Source of the DNA: Anaerolineales bacterium
GTDB taxonomy: Bacteria; Chloroflexota; Anaerolineae; Anaerolineales; Villigracilaceae
Reading direction: 5' to 3'
NCBI GenBank assembly: GCA_016927315.1
Contig: JAFGMV010000036.1
Location: forward strand, 62,001-126,000
DNA: 64,000 nucleotides
The notes under the pieces: model-generated
Told to the model about the DNA's origin: nothing
The model's input: the letters and a program-made list of their open reading frames with translations, nothing else
Database searches by the model: none
Shown here: positions 34,413 through 43,174 of the stretch, piece by piece
Layout: each line of letters begins with the position of its first letter
Numbering within the stretch: position 1 is the first letter of the stretch
Program-made: the position numbers and the translations under genes

Positions 34413-35366
34413 TCACATTTTTTCTCTATCGCGGTACAATTTTCGGTGGACGATCGAAAGCGCCCGCACCTGGTCGGCTGCATGGTAAGAAGAACGCACC
34501 AACGGCGCCGCCTCAACCCAACTGAATCCGATCTCCTGCCCATAGGTTCGCAGTCCATCAAATTCTTCCAGGTTGTAATAGCGGTCAATCGGGTAATGCT
34601 TCTTGCTGGGCTGCAGGTACTGACCGATGGTCAGGATATCGACGCCCCAGGAACGCTGGTCTCGCATGACCGCCTTGACCTCTTCAATGGTCTCACCCAG
34701 GCCGACCATGATCCCTGATTTGGTCAGCACTTCCGGATCCAGTTTTTTGGCATTCGAGAGCGTCGCCGCCGCCCATTCATAATTGTCCTGCGGCTGGATC
34801 TGTTTGAAAAGCCGCGGGACGGTTTCGACATTATGGTTCAGTATCTCAGGTCGGGCATCCATCACGATCTTGAGCGCTTCCAGGCTGCCCTTGAAATCGG
34901 GGATCAATACCTCAACGGAGCATCCCGGGCGCAGTTCGCGGATGCGCCGGATGACTGCCGCAAAGATCGGCGCCCCCCCGTCACGGCGTTCATCCCGGTT
35001 AACCGATGTGATCACGGCATGTTTCAACTCCATATCGCGGACAGACTGGGCCACCCGTTCCGGCTCCAACCAATCCAGGGTTTTCGGACGACCATGCTTG
35101 ATATCACAAAAAACACAGGAACGCGTGCAGACGTCCCCCAGCATCAGGAAGGTGGCCGTCCCTGAGCCCCAGCATTCTCCCAGGTTGGGGCACATGGCCT
35201 CTTCACACACCGTGTGCAGGGCTTTCGCACGCATCAGGTTATGGACACGTTCATAGTTCTCCCCCGACGGCGCCCTTACTTTAATCCACTCGGGCCGGCG
35301 CAAGGGACGGGCATCATTTTTTCCAGGGTCGATCCGGTCTCGGGTTGGCATTGCAGTCATAAGCAC
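34413..35366 (-). CDS. lipA: Lipoyl synthase
   Basis: The protein has 317 residues. The auxiliary [4Fe-4S] cluster is bound by Cys54, Cys59 and Cys65 in [12 protein letters not shown], and the radical SAM cluster by Cys80, Cys84 and Cys87 in CTRSCVFC. The sulfur-donating auxiliary cluster and the C-terminal segment with YHAADQ complete the family pattern. It inserts two sulfurs into octanoyl groups on E2/H proteins of 2-oxoacid dehydrogenases and glycine cleavage. lipB is not adjacent; lpdA at 52.2 kb encodes an E3 partner. Confidence 0.97.
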   Translation of the reverse strand: MLMTAMPTRDRIDPGKNDARPLRRPEWIKVRAPSGENYERVHNLMRAKALHTVCEEAMCPNLGECWGSGTATFLMLGDVCTRSCVFCDIKHGRPKTLDWLEPERVAQSVRDMELKHAVITSVNRDERRDGGAPIFAAVIRRIRELRPGCSVEVLIPDFKGSLEALKIVMDARPEILNHNVETVPRLFKQIQPQDNYEWAAATLSNAKKLDPEVLTKSGIMVGLGETIEEVKAVMRDQRSWGVDILTIGQYLQPSKKHYPIDRYYNLEEFDGLRTYGQEIGFSWVEAAPLVRSSYHAADQVRALSIVHRKLYRDREKM

Positions 35367-35384
35367 ATTCCGTTCCTGTCGGCT

Positions 35385-36698
35385 TTATACTTTCTTGCGG
35401 ACGATCAACCGCAAGCCACTTACATCAACTACTTCGACGCTGTCACCTTTATGGATCATACCGGATCCATCCGCTTTTTGTGCCGTCCACAGTTCACTGC
35501 CCAACTGGACCTGTCCTGTCGGTTTGATGGCCGTGGTAGCAATCCCCACCTTGCCATCCAGTGACTCATGCCCGGTGCGGACCGGAGCCCGCTGGGCCCG
35601 GATCGCAAACCCGACTGCGACAAAGAACACGCCCCCCATCAAAAGGGCGCTCATCACCACCAGCGGTACAGAAACTCGCTGGAACTGGGGAGTCCCGGGT
35701 GAATTGAACAAGATCAAGGCCCCGGCAATGAAAGAACCCACCCCCGCGGCGGTCAGTGCGCCATGGGTAGGCGCCTTGATATCCAGGATAAAGAGCACCA
35801 GGGCCGTGACCAGGAAGATCACCCCGAACCAGTTGACCGGTAGTACGCCAAAGCCGTAGGCCGCCAGTGCCAGGCAGACCACCCCGATAAAACCGGCTAC
35901 CCAGCCGCCCGGGCTGGAGATTTCGATCAGAATCGCCTGTACGCCGATGGTCGTCAGTAAGAAAACAATATTCGGGTCGACCAGGATATTAAGCAGCTGC
36001 TCGATAAAAGTCATGGGCAGTTCCTGCACATCGGCATTGGCCGTATTGAGTGAACGCGGGCCATCCGGCATCTGGACTTCGTAGCCATCCAGTTGTGCCA
36101 GCAGATCCTCCAGGTCGCCAGCAATCATATCGACCAACCCAACCTCCAGGGCTTCCCGGGCAGAGACTGCCCGCGCAGTATCGATGGTCTCCTCAGCCAG
36201 GGCAATTGCTTCCGGTGGGCGATCCTCAGCCAGGGAGCGGATACTGGCCTTGACGATCTGGCTGAATTTTTCTTTGGCGGTCTCCGGCAGGTCTTCTCCC
36301 TGCGACCCAACCGGGCTGGCGGCCCCAATGGCCGTCTCGGGGGTCATGGCGGCGGCGTGCCCGGCCAGGGTAATCAATACCCCGGCGCTGCCGGCCATTG
36401 CCCCGCGTGGGGTTACATAAACGACCACAGGTACATCACAAGCCCGGATGGCTTCGGTCATATCAAACATGGTTTCACTATCACCCCCGGGAGTGTTCAG
36501 TTGTAAGACCAGTAATTCAGCCTGACGCTGCTCGGCAATTTTAATCACACGCTCCAAATATTGCTCTGCACTGGGTATAATCGGCCCATCAATGGTCATC
36601 ACGAACACCAGGGGTTGGTCGCCCTGGGCCCGGACAGGCTGGATGGCAAAGACCAGCAGGCTGAAAAACAGCATCAGAATGTAAAGTTTTTGTTTCAT
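35385..36698 (-). CDS. NfeD-family membrane protein with ClpP-like serine protease domain (NfeD1b type)
   Basis: The protein has 437 residues from MKQKLYI (ATG at 36698); the frame is open to 36728. A signal peptide ending VRA-QG precedes a ClpP/SppA-like domain with GPIIPSAEQYL and nucleophile Ser104 in RGAMAGSAGVL. The dyad Lys is probably in the TAKEKFSQIVKAS segment. Four or five membrane helices follow (about 235-355). The C-terminal OB-fold NfeD domain, with VGIATTAIKPTGQVQLG, closes the protein. Archaeal homologues cleave stomatin; no stomatin gene is adjacent here. Role inferred: membrane-protein quality control. Confidence 0.9.
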   Translation of the reverse strand: MKQKLYILMLFFSLLVFAIQPVRAQGDQPLVFVMTIDGPIIPSAEQYLERVIKIAEQRQAELLVLQLNTPGGDSETMFDMTEAIRACDVPVVVYVTPRGAMAGSAGVLITLAGHAAAMTPETAIGAASPVGSQGEDLPETAKEKFSQIVKASIRSLAEDRPPEAIALAEETIDTARAVSAREALEVGLVDMIAGDLEDLLAQLDGYEVQMPDGPRSLNTANADVQELPMTFIEQLLNILVDPNIVFLLTTIGVQAILIEISSPGGWVAGFIGVVCLALAAYGFGVLPVNWFGVIFLVTALVLFILDIKAPTHGALTAAGVGSFIAGALILFNSPGTPQFQRVSVPLVVMSALLMGGVFFVAVGFAIRAQRAPVRTGHESLDGKVGIATTAIKPTGQVQLGSELWTAQKADGSGMIHKGDSVEVVDVSGLRLIVRKKV

Positions 36699-36962
36699 AC
36701 CCGTTCTCCAAACTACTGCTTCTTGCATAAATATCTAAACTTGGAACCAATAAAGCACCTTCAAAAAACAGAATTTCAGTTCAGATATATTCGCAGCACT
36801 CTGTAATTATAAAGGCAATACAGGTAAAAATTCCATTATTCCGTTCCCTGCCCGTAATCCCTGCTTGATTTTTCGAGGAACTTGCTTACATCCTTGCCGA
36901 ACCCCTTTTGTACTTTCCTGAAAAGACAGACACCGGGTCAGGGAGATTCTACCCGAAGACAA

Positions 36963-36991
36963 TTGCATCCGGTGAAGATCGTGTGTATAAA
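36963..36991 (+). promoter_or_regulatory. Sigma-70 promoter of the ICMT-like gene
   Basis: TTGCAT (36963-36968) and TATAAA (36986-36991) are separated by 17 bp. The start site would be near 36998, giving a short leader before the ATG at 37016, with AAGGAA as RBS. Confidence 0.65.
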
Positions 36992-37015
36992 GGGTATAAG
37001 CAGAAAGGAATTCCG

Positions 37016-37714
37016 ATGAGCAAATCAACCAGAACCTTGACCCCGCGTGTCTTTATGCAGCTATTGATCTTCGTCGTCCTGACCCCGTGCCTGCCCCTGC
37101 TCATCACCTGGCGCTGGAACTGGTGGGAAGCCTGGAGCTTTGCCATGATCAGTATCCTGGGGTTTATTATCAGCCGCTGGCTGGCCGCCCGGCGCCACCC
37201 TGATATCCTGGCAGAACGGGCCAAATTCATGGACCACCAAGACACAAAACCCTGGGATAAACTGCTTGCGCCTCTGTTGGGACTGGGAGGCGGGCTGATT
37301 CCGCTGGTCGCCGGGTTGGATGTCCGCTTTGGGTGGTCGGCTGCGTTCGGACTGACGGTCAAGCTCATCATGCTGGCGCTGATCCTGCTGGGGTATGCCA
37401 TCGGGGCCTGGGCTCTGATAGAGAATCGTTTCTTTTCCGGTACGGTTCGCATCCAGACAGAACGTGACCACCAGGTAGTCTCCAGCGGTCCATACAGTGT
37501 GGTACGCCACCCCGGATACGCCAGCGCCCTGCTGACATACCTGGCCACGCCGCTCTTCCTGGACGCTGTTTGGGCTTTTATCCCGGTGGCCTTTATCATT
37601 ACCGTCCTGGTCATCCGCACGCACCTGGAAGACCAGACCCTGCAGGAGGAGCTGCCCGGCTATCGTGAATACGCTGCCAGGACACGCTGCCGCTTGCTGC
37701 CGGGAATATGGTAA
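37016..37714 (+). CDS. Isoprenylcysteine carboxyl methyltransferase-like membrane protein
   Basis: The protein has 232 residues from the ATG at 37016 (AAGGAA upstream). Five membrane helices are followed by the ICMT/PEMT SAM-binding region: VSSGPYSVVRHPGYASALL, then LEEELPGYREYAARTRCRLLP-type ending (QEELPGYREYAARTRCR). The HPGY and late acidic E-E pair are the family marks. Bacterial members methylate lipids or small isoprenoid acids; protein prenylation is not expected. The gene is monocistronic. Confidence 0.87.
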   Translation: MSKSTRTLTPRVFMQLLIFVVLTPCLPLLITWRWNWWEAWSFAMISILGFIISRWLAARRHPDILAERAKFMDHQDTKPWDKLLAPLLGLGGGLIPLVAGLDVRFGWSAAFGLTVKLIMLALILLGYAIGAWALIENRFFSGTVRIQTERDHQVVSSGPYSVVRHPGYASALLTYLATPLFLDAVWAFIPVAFIITVLVIRTHLEDQTLQEELPGYREYAARTRCRLLPGIW

Positions 37715-37851
37715 GTTGAAGTCCAGCCGGGGTACAATCCCGCCCGGTAAGCGGAACATCGAAGCAATTTGTCAAATCACGGTCTCTGCCCGGATTGAAT
37801 ACCTGCAATTATAAAAAACAGCTAAATCCATCCGGCGGCGAGTTTAAATTA

Positions 37852-37881
37852 TTGACAGCACCCAAAAGAAAACGGTATAAT
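37852..37881 (+). promoter_or_regulatory. Sigma-70 promoter of the riboswitch-transporter operon
   Basis: A perfect TTGACA (37852-37857) and a perfect TATAAT (37876-37881) are 18 bp apart. The transcript would begin near 37888, just before the FMN aptamer. Confidence 0.9.
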
Positions 37882-37898
37882 TTTTACAACAATCTAAA

Positions 37899-38034
37899 GA
37901 GACCTTCGGGGCAAGGTGACGCCTGTGTACAAACACAGGTGAATTCCTGATCGGTGGTACAGCCCACGAGTGCAGTGCACAGGATCCGGTGAGATTCCGG
38001 GGCCGACGGTATAGTCCGGATAGAAGAAGGTAAC
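37899..38034 (+). ncRNA. FMN riboswitch (RFN element)
   Basis: Conserved RFN blocks are present in order: CTTCGGGGCAAGGTGA, GAATTCCTGATCGGTGGTA, AGCCCACGAG, GGTGAGATTCCGG, GGCCGACGGTATAGTC and GGATAGAAGAAGGTAA. P1 pairs ACCTTC near 37903 with GAAGGT near 38027. Compared with the consensus there is an extra stem, CCTGTGT/ACACAGG, between the first two blocks. A transcription terminator follows at 38070, so FMN binding should shut off the flavin-transporter genes downstream. Confidence 0.95.
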
Positions 38035-38069
38035 AGGCAGCCCGTATGGGCCTGGTTTGTCATACATGT

Positions 38070-38098
38070 CCCGAAAACGAAATGTTTTCGGGATTTTG
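38070..38098 (+). terminator. Riboswitch-controlled intrinsic terminator
   Basis: A perfect 9-bp stem CCCGAAAAC (38070-38078) / GTTTTCGGG (38084-38092) has a 5-nt loop and is followed by ATTTTG. The GCCC-GTAT-GGGC hairpin at about 38040-38051 and the aptamer P1 lie upstream and could take part in antitermination. The first gene starts 81 bp later. Confidence 0.85.
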
Positions 38099-38178
38099 TA
38101 TCGATACATCTGCCTTCACACGGTTCGCCGTTGCGCCCCACAAAACAGACTGTGAGGCTTTTTTAATTCAGGAATACG

Positions 38179-38988
38179 ATGCAAGCGAAAAAGATGGAAC
38201 GGAGAAAACAAAAGAACGGACATGCAACTGGAAGCAATCGCTTCTGGCTGGGATTGGTTTCATTTGTCACAGCTCTCCTGGTCTGGCAGGCAATCACCAG
38301 CTTGTCCAACCTGCCGGCATTTATTTTGCCTTCGCCATGCGAAGTCTGGGAACGTTTCCTGCGGGCGCTGATGGACGGGAGCCTGCTTAAACACACTGGC
38401 GCCACCCTGCTCGAAGTCTTACTTGGGCTTCTCGCCGGTTCACTGTCTGCAACCATACTGGGATACCTGATCGCAAAGTCACGCTCATTTGAGCGCCTGA
38501 TCTCACCGTACCTGGTCGCCAGTCAGGCCATTCCAACCGTGGCGATTGCGCCCCTGTTGGTCATCTGGTTCGGTCCCGGGATGTTTTCCAAAGTCCTGAT
38601 TTCGGCGCTGATCGTTTTTTTTCCGGTACTGGTCAATACCATCGTCGGACTGCGGGCGGTTCCACCGGCCCTGAACGATCTGATGCGTTCCCTGCATGCC
38701 TCCCGACTGCAGGTACTGCTCCAACTTGAAATCCCGGCTGCCCTGCCAATCTTCCTGGGCGGGCTGCGCATAGGAGCCACACTTTCAGTGATTGGCGCCG
38801 TGGTCGGGGAATTTGTCGGCGCAGACAGCGGGCTGGGCTTCCTGATCAATGTCGGGCGCGGCCAGTACGATACCGCCCTGGTTTTTGTCGCTATTTTCAC
38901 CCTGATCACCCTGGCTTTACTCCTGTACGGATTGGTCGCGTGGGGAGAGTCCCGCCTGCTGATCTGGCAGGAAATTTACGAAGAATAA
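38179..38988 (+). CDS. ribX: ABC transporter permease, predicted riboflavin uptake
   Basis: The protein has 269 residues with about six membrane helices, of the BPD_transp_1 (SsuC/TauC/ThiX) family. The EAA loop is GLRAVPPALNDLMRSLHASRLQVLL followed by EIPAALPIFLGGLRIG. The C-terminus has EFVGADSGLGFLI. It is the first gene after the FMN riboswitch, followed 25 bp later by the binding protein. Riboswitch control and gene order match the RibXY flavin transporter described in Chloroflexi; without the riboswitch it would look like a thiamine-precursor or sulfonate permease. Confidence 0.85.
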   Translation: MQAKKMERRKQKNGHATGSNRFWLGLVSFVTALLVWQAITSLSNLPAFILPSPCEVWERFLRALMDGSLLKHTGATLLEVLLGLLAGSLSATILGYLIAKSRSFERLISPYLVASQAIPTVAIAPLLVIWFGPGMFSKVLISALIVFFPVLVNTIVGLRAVPPALNDLMRSLHASRLQVLLQLEIPAALPIFLGGLRIGATLSVIGAVVGEFVGADSGLGFLINVGRGQYDTALVFVAIFTLITLALLLYGLVAWGESRLLIWQEIYEE

Positions 38989-39013
38989 AACCATTTTGAG
39001 AGGACACCATTCA

Positions 39014-39979
39014 ATGAAAAAAGTACTACTTGCAACATTGTCCCTGCTGCTACTGCTGGCAGCCTGTGGACCCAGGCCTGAGGCCGGGATGACGACGATC
39101 CGGCTGCCATTGGGGTATATCCCCAACATACAATTTGCGCCCCTCTATGTGGCTGTCGAGAAAGGTTACTTCGAGGAGAGTGGCATTCAGATCGAGTTCG
39201 ATTACTCCTTTGAAACCGATGCCGTCCAATTGGTTGGGGTCAACCAGCTGCAGTTTGCGGTCGTCTCGGGCGAGCAGGTTTTGCTGGCACGCGCAAAGGA
39301 ACTGCCAGTTGTGTATGTCACCGCATGGTACCAGCAGTTCCCAGTGGCTGTGATTTCAAAAGTAGAACAGGGTATCGAAACACCAGCCGACCTGGAAGGG
39401 AAGACCATCGGCCTGCCGGGACTCTACGGCGCCAATTACATCGGGTTGGATGCCCTGCTGTATGCTGCCGGACTGACTGAAGATGATGTTGTCTTTGATT
39501 CAATCGGATACACCCAGGTCGAAGCTTTGTCCACAGATCGCGACCAGGCCGTCTCTGTCTATGCCGCCAATGAACCGGTGCAGCTGCGCGCCCGGGGGTA
39601 TGAACTGAACGAATTCCTGGTTTCAGATTATGTGCAGTTGGCATCCAACGGCCTGATCACCAACGAAACCACCATTGAAAAGGACCCCCAACTGGTCAAA
39701 GCGATGGTTTCCGCACTGGTACGCGGCATAGACGACGCCAGCGCCGATCCGGATGAAGCCTACGAGATCAGCAAGAAGTACGTCGAAAACCTGGAGCAGG
39801 CCGACGAAACCATTCAGAAACAGGTCCTGGCCCGCTCAATCGAACTCTGGAAAGCCGACCGGACCGGGTATTCAAACCCGCAAGCCTGGAAAAATATGCA
39901 GGAGGTCCTGCTGAATATGGGATTGATGACCGCCCCATTAGAACTGGACGATGTATTCACAAACGAGTTCTTGCCCTGA
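39014..39979 (+). CDS. ribY: NMT1/THI5-like solute-binding lipoprotein, predicted riboflavin-binding
   Basis: The protein has 321 residues from the ATG at 39014 (GAGAGGA upstream). The lipobox is LLLLLAAC. The mature part is NMT1/THI5-like: LPLGYIPNIQFAPLYVAVEKGYFEESGI, then PADLEGKTIGLPGLYGANYIGL and a lobe-two region ending with SIELWKADRTGYSNPQAW. In Chloroflexus the RibY homologue binds riboflavin (known from family literature). The FMN riboswitch upstream supports flavin as ligand. It is 3 bp before the ATPase gene, so all three are one operon. Confidence 0.87.
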   Translation: MKKVLLATLSLLLLLAACGPRPEAGMTTIRLPLGYIPNIQFAPLYVAVEKGYFEESGIQIEFDYSFETDAVQLVGVNQLQFAVVSGEQVLLARAKELPVVYVTAWYQQFPVAVISKVEQGIETPADLEGKTIGLPGLYGANYIGLDALLYAAGLTEDDVVFDSIGYTQVEALSTDRDQAVSVYAANEPVQLRARGYELNEFLVSDYVQLASNGLITNETTIEKDPQLVKAMVSALVRGIDDASADPDEAYEISKKYVENLEQADETIQKQVLARSIELWKADRTGYSNPQAWKNMQEVLLNMGLMTAPLELDDVFTNEFLP

Positions 39980-39982
39980 GAA

Positions 39983-40750
39983 ATGACCAAAACGAACCCG
40001 GCCCCAATCCTGGTCGTAAAAGACCTGACGACCGTCTTCCCTGATGCAGATGGCGGCCTGCATGCCCTGGACAGGGTATCTTTTACTGTCCGTTCGCAGG
40101 AATTCGTCTGTGTTTTGGGGCCGTCCGGCAGCGGAAAGAGCACCTTACTGCGTGTGCTGGCCGGCCTGATCAACCCCACCTCCGGGGAGTTGAAATTCCA
40201 GGTCGACAGTTCAAACCAGCCCAAGATTGGCATAGTCTTCCAACATGCGAACCTGATGCCCTGGCGCCGGGCCCTGGAAAACGTCTCCCTGCCGCTTGAA
40301 CTGCAGGGAATGCACAAAAAGCAAGCCCGTGAAAAAGCCATTGAACTGTTCCAGCAGGTTGGCCTGCAGGGGTTTGAAGACAGCTGGCCCCGGGAACTCT
40401 CAGGGGGCATGGCGCAGCGCGTCGGTATTGCCCGGGCGCTGGCACACGATCCTGAAATCCTGCTGCTGGATGAACCATTTGGTTTGCTGGACGCCCTGAC
40501 CCGCGAGCACATGTGGACGGAACTGCTGAATATCTGGGGAGCCCGCCAGAAAACCATCCTGATGGTCACCCATTCGATATCTGAAGCACTCTTCCTGGCT
40601 GACCGGGTACTGGTGCTCACACAGCGACCGGGCAGTATCAAACTGGACCTGCCGGTTATCCTGCCGCGCCCCCGCCAGGACGAGATGCGTTACACGCCGG
40701 CTTTCGGGAAGCTGGCCCGCCAGCTCAAAGAGGCGATCGGGGAACACTAA
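39983..40750 (+). CDS. ABC transporter ATPase of the predicted riboflavin importer
   Basis: The protein has 255 residues. Walker A is GPSGSGKST, the Q-loop lies in GIVFQHANLMPWR, the signature is LSGGMAQRVGIARAL, Walker B is ILLLDEPFGLLDAL, and the H-loop is MVTHSISEALFLADR. This is the TauB/SsuB/ThiZ-like class that powers BPD-type permeases. It ends the riboswitch-controlled operon; RibXY systems often lack a dedicated ATPase gene next to them, so its presence makes this locus a complete importer. Confidence 0.9.
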   Translation: MTKTNPAPILVVKDLTTVFPDADGGLHALDRVSFTVRSQEFVCVLGPSGSGKSTLLRVLAGLINPTSGELKFQVDSSNQPKIGIVFQHANLMPWRRALENVSLPLELQGMHKKQAREKAIELFQQVGLQGFEDSWPRELSGGMAQRVGIARALAHDPEILLLDEPFGLLDALTREHMWTELLNIWGARQKTILMVTHSISEALFLADRVLVLTQRPGSIKLDLPVILPRPRQDEMRYTPAFGKLARQLKEAIGEH

Positions 40751-40853
40751 CATCAGATCAAGTACACCTCTGCCCTTCAAACTAAACCCTCCCGAAGGTG
40801 TTCTGCCAATCCCTGGGCTCATTCGCTTACTTTCGGGAGGTTGCCCGTAAACG

Positions 40854-40885
40854 ATAACAGCCCGGCATTTCTGCCGGGCTGTTAT
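40854..40885. terminator. Strong hairpin after the flavin-transporter operon
   Basis: A 14-bp perfect stem ATAACAGCCCGGCA (40854-40867) / TGCCGGGCTGTTAT (40872-40885) has a TTTC loop. No clear U-tract follows. A second, longer-range pair (CCTCCCGAA near 40788 with TTCGGGAGG near 40831) lies upstream. It separates the convergent transporter operon and small membrane gene. Confidence 0.7.
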
Positions 40886-40905
40886 TACAACTTCAGGTTA
40901 GCGGT

Positions 40906-41076
40906 CTACAGGCCTTTGACGATGGTCGCCACGGCTAGAAGAATGAATCCAATGGCTACCAGCCAGAATGCATAGACGCTGACAACAGGGATGCTCACAA
41001 GAGTACCCAGAATGCCGAGCACACCAACAATAACGGCGATCCACCAAACGACCTGAGTAGGGGCTGAAAAACTCAT
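40906..41076 (-). CDS. Small two-helix membrane protein
   Basis: The protein has 56 residues from the ATG at 41076, supported by AAAGGAGG 9 bp upstream; the longer open frame to 41142 has no RBS. Two hydrophobic helices (VVWWIAVIVGVLGILGTLV and VYAFWLVAIGFILLAVATIV) are joined by a short SIPVVS loop and end in KGL. No soluble domain. Function unknown. The gene stands alone between two hairpins. Confidence 0.8.
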   Translation of the reverse strand: MSFSAPTQVVWWIAVIVGVLGILGTLVSIPVVSVYAFWLVAIGFILLAVATIVKGL

Positions 41077-41196
41077 TTTTTCGATCCTCCTTTTGGAATA
41101 AACGATTGCGTTGTGTTCGGATAACACAACATTGAGACTCACTTATTATTAATAACCCGGAAAATCCGATTAGTTACTTAAAAAAACCGGACCAAA

Positions 41197-41664
41197 TCAG
41201 GGGGCCTTCCCCTGCCATGGATAACCGGCCGCGTACCAGGCTTTGACACCGCCATTCATACTATACACGTCAGTAAAGCCGGCCTGCAGCAGCATTGCCC
41301 GGCCTTCCAGAGAGCGGTTTCCGGTACGGCATACAAGAACGATCTCCCGGTCCATTGGCACCTCCCCAAGACGCCGCTGAAGTTCCGTAAGTGTGACAAA
41401 ATTGGAATTGGGAATATGGGAAGCCTCCCACTCATCCTGCTCGCGTACATCCAGGAAGTAGGCACCCTGCTGGTACTTCTCATACGCCTGGGATACAGAA
41501 ATAATGCCGGAGTTTGATTGGGACGAAAGGATCAAAAAGCCCCCAATCAGGGCCAATATGACCAGAAGTCCCAATGCAACAGATGGATTGGTAAATAATG
41601 CACTTAATCCGGTCTTTCTTGATCGCCGACGCCCTGAGTGCCGGCTGCTTCTTTTTCTTGTCAT
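41197..41664 (-). CDS. Membrane-anchored rhodanese-like protein
   Basis: The protein has 155 residues. An Arg/Lys/Ser-rich N-terminus (RKRSSRHSGRRRSRK) precedes one membrane helix at about 30-47, then an extracytoplasmic rhodanese domain. FLDVREQDEWEASHIPNS and the active-site loop LVCRTGNRS with Cys112 are present, followed by MNGGVKAWYAAGYPW. A CRTGNRS loop is the active sulfurtransferase form. It may move sulfane sulfur or serve redox sensing outside the membrane. Monocistronic. Confidence 0.9.
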   Translation of the reverse strand: MTRKRSSRHSGRRRSRKTGLSALFTNPSVALGLLVILALIGGFLILSSQSNSGIISVSQAYEKYQQGAYFLDVREQDEWEASHIPNSNFVTLTELQRRLGEVPMDREIVLVCRTGNRSLEGRAMLLQAGFTDVYSMNGGVKAWYAAGYPWQGKAP

Positions 41665-41789
41665 GATTGCCTCACTTTTTAGAAGTTTTTTTTAGATGTC
41701 ACTTTGGCTGAAAAGTGACCCTCTTACACATGTTCTTTGGATCGTACTGCAGGACCAGATACACACCCTATTACCGGATTCACCAACGG

Positions 41790-42404
41790 TTACATCTTTT
41801 GGGTCGTCATTAAAAACAAGGGATAGGTTTTCAGCTTTCCATCCCTTTCTTTCATAATCCGGTATATAGTTGAGGAGACAACCTCTCCAAACCCAATGGT
41901 TTCCAGTCGATGGCTTAACCCAGCCCGGTCAAACCCCGTGTGCCCATCAAAGGGATCTGTATGGAAGGAGCCGTCTTCCTTATCCAGGTCGGCAATACAC
42001 AACCAGCCTTTCGGATTGAGAAGTAAATAAAACTGTTCAAGGATGCGATCAATATCCTGGATATGATGGAGCGCCAGCAACGAATAAAGCAGATCCTGGC
42101 GGTCTGGGGGAAGCGGTTCACTGAGGAGGTCTAGCTGCCGGGCTTGCATATTATCAGCCCCGGCGGCCGCAATCTTATCTCTCACCACATCCAGCATCCC
42201 TGCAGAACTATCAGCCAGCGTGATCTTTCCCAGTTCCTGCCGCAATTCAAAGCTGACCAGCCCGGTCCCACAACCATATTCCATGGCTGTCATCCGGGGT
42301 GAGAGCGGGACACTGCTGCGGATACCTGCAGCAACAGCCCGGGCGCGTTCTAACCGGGCTGGTTCCAGGTCCCATTCCCTGGCTTTCCTGTCAAATTCAT
42401 TCAA
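41790..42404 (-). CDS. Class I SAM-dependent methyltransferase
   Basis: The protein has 204 residues. Motif I MEYGCGTGLVSFEL lies near residues 41-54, followed by LADSSAGML and LYSLLALHHIQDIDRIL, with the post-motif LLNPKGWLCIADLDKEDGSFH. The layout is Methyltransf_25/11. Its start overlaps the preceding DUF3298 lipoprotein stop by 4 bp, implying translational coupling. Substrate unknown. Confidence 0.8.
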   Translation of the reverse strand: MNEFDRKAREWDLEPARLERARAVAAGIRSSVPLSPRMTAMEYGCGTGLVSFELRQELGKITLADSSAGMLDVVRDKIAAAGADNMQARQLDLLSEPLPPDRQDLLYSLLALHHIQDIDRILEQFYLLLNPKGWLCIADLDKEDGSFHTDPFDGHTGFDRAGLSHRLETIGFGEVVSSTIYRIMKERDGKLKTYPLFLMTTQKM

Positions 42405-43174
42405 GGCGCAACTCCTGGCAGCAGGATATCAGTCAGATAACTGAAAGGAACAAGAACTGTTTGTAGCCCGGCTGCATAGGGAGGCGCCTGATATTCGTTA
42501 AAGGTAACCTGCAGGCCAGCTTCAGCTATATTCCAGACCTGGTAATTCTCAACAACCGGAAAAGCGCCAGCGTGCCAGGCGCCGATCTCCCGCCTGTCCA
42601 ACTCAGTCACACAGTAACCAGAAAGCAGCTGCAGGTAATGCGAACCAGGGATGAACAACTGCTCGAGCTGGAGACTCTGTCCAGATTCCAGGTCATAATT
42701 GAATGAGTGGATCACCCGATACGGATGCGCAGCGCCATCGGCATACACATCCGATAATAACTGTATGCTGGATATCCCTGCCCGGCGAGCAACTACTTCA
42801 AAAGACAGTTCAAAAAAACTGCCTGCTGAGATCGGTTCAGAGGGCATCTCCGACAACAATCCTCGAAAATCACCAACTTCCAATTGGATCAGTGCAGCAA
42901 CCTGTTCAATGAAATCCTGGATGCGCAGGTCATCACTGCCCTGTAAAACAGGTGTATGGACGATCAACTCGTACTTTGAGCCCTGTCCGCTTTCTTGGTA
43001 GGTCAGGCTCTCCAGGCGCACAACCTGGTCGAGCGGCGCATTTATTGGTGTTTGTGTCGGGATCGGGGTCACAGAGGAGACACCTGGCAGCCCACAGGCA
43101 GTCAGGATAAGCAAAAGAATAATCACCGCTGCCGATGCTTTGTATGATTTCATGCTGGCAGGTTCGCTACTCAT
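42401..43174 (-). CDS. DUF3298-containing lipoprotein
   Basis: The protein has 257 residues if translation starts at the ATG 43174, which overlaps the amidase stop by 4 bp; the signal peptide proper begins at the ATG 21 bp later. The lipobox is ILTAC, followed by a short Thr/Pro linker. The body has the DUF4163/DUF3298 pattern seen in PdaC and anti-sigma (RsiV) proteins: VHTPVLQGSDDLRIQDFI, then LFIPGSHYLQLLSGY, and near the C-terminus LQVTFNEYQAPPYAAGLQTV. It is a cell-surface protein, possibly cell-wall or lysozyme binding (inference). Confidence 0.75.
   Translation of the reverse strand: MSSEPASMKSYKASAAVIILLLILTACGLPGVSSVTPIPTQTPINAPLDQVVRLESLTYQESGQGSKYELIVHTPVLQGSDDLRIQDFIEQVAALIQLEVGDFRGLLSEMPSEPISAGSFFELSFEVVARRAGISSIQLLSDVYADGAAHPYRVIHSFNYDLESGQSLQLEQLFIPGSHYLQLLSGYCVTELDRREIGAWHAGAFPVVENYQVWNIAEAGLQVTFNEYQAPPYAAGLQTVLVPFSYLTDILLPGVAP

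Noticed and set aside
34301-34588. Small minus-strand open frame overlapping the end of lipA
   Set aside because: It overlaps the conserved lipA 3' end in another frame and shows no protein-like pattern; the 157 bp after lipA hold nothing that I recognise.
39014-39979. Thiamine-precursor (HMP) binding protein
   Set aside because: The fold alone would allow it, but the operon is headed by an FMN, not a TPP, riboswitch.
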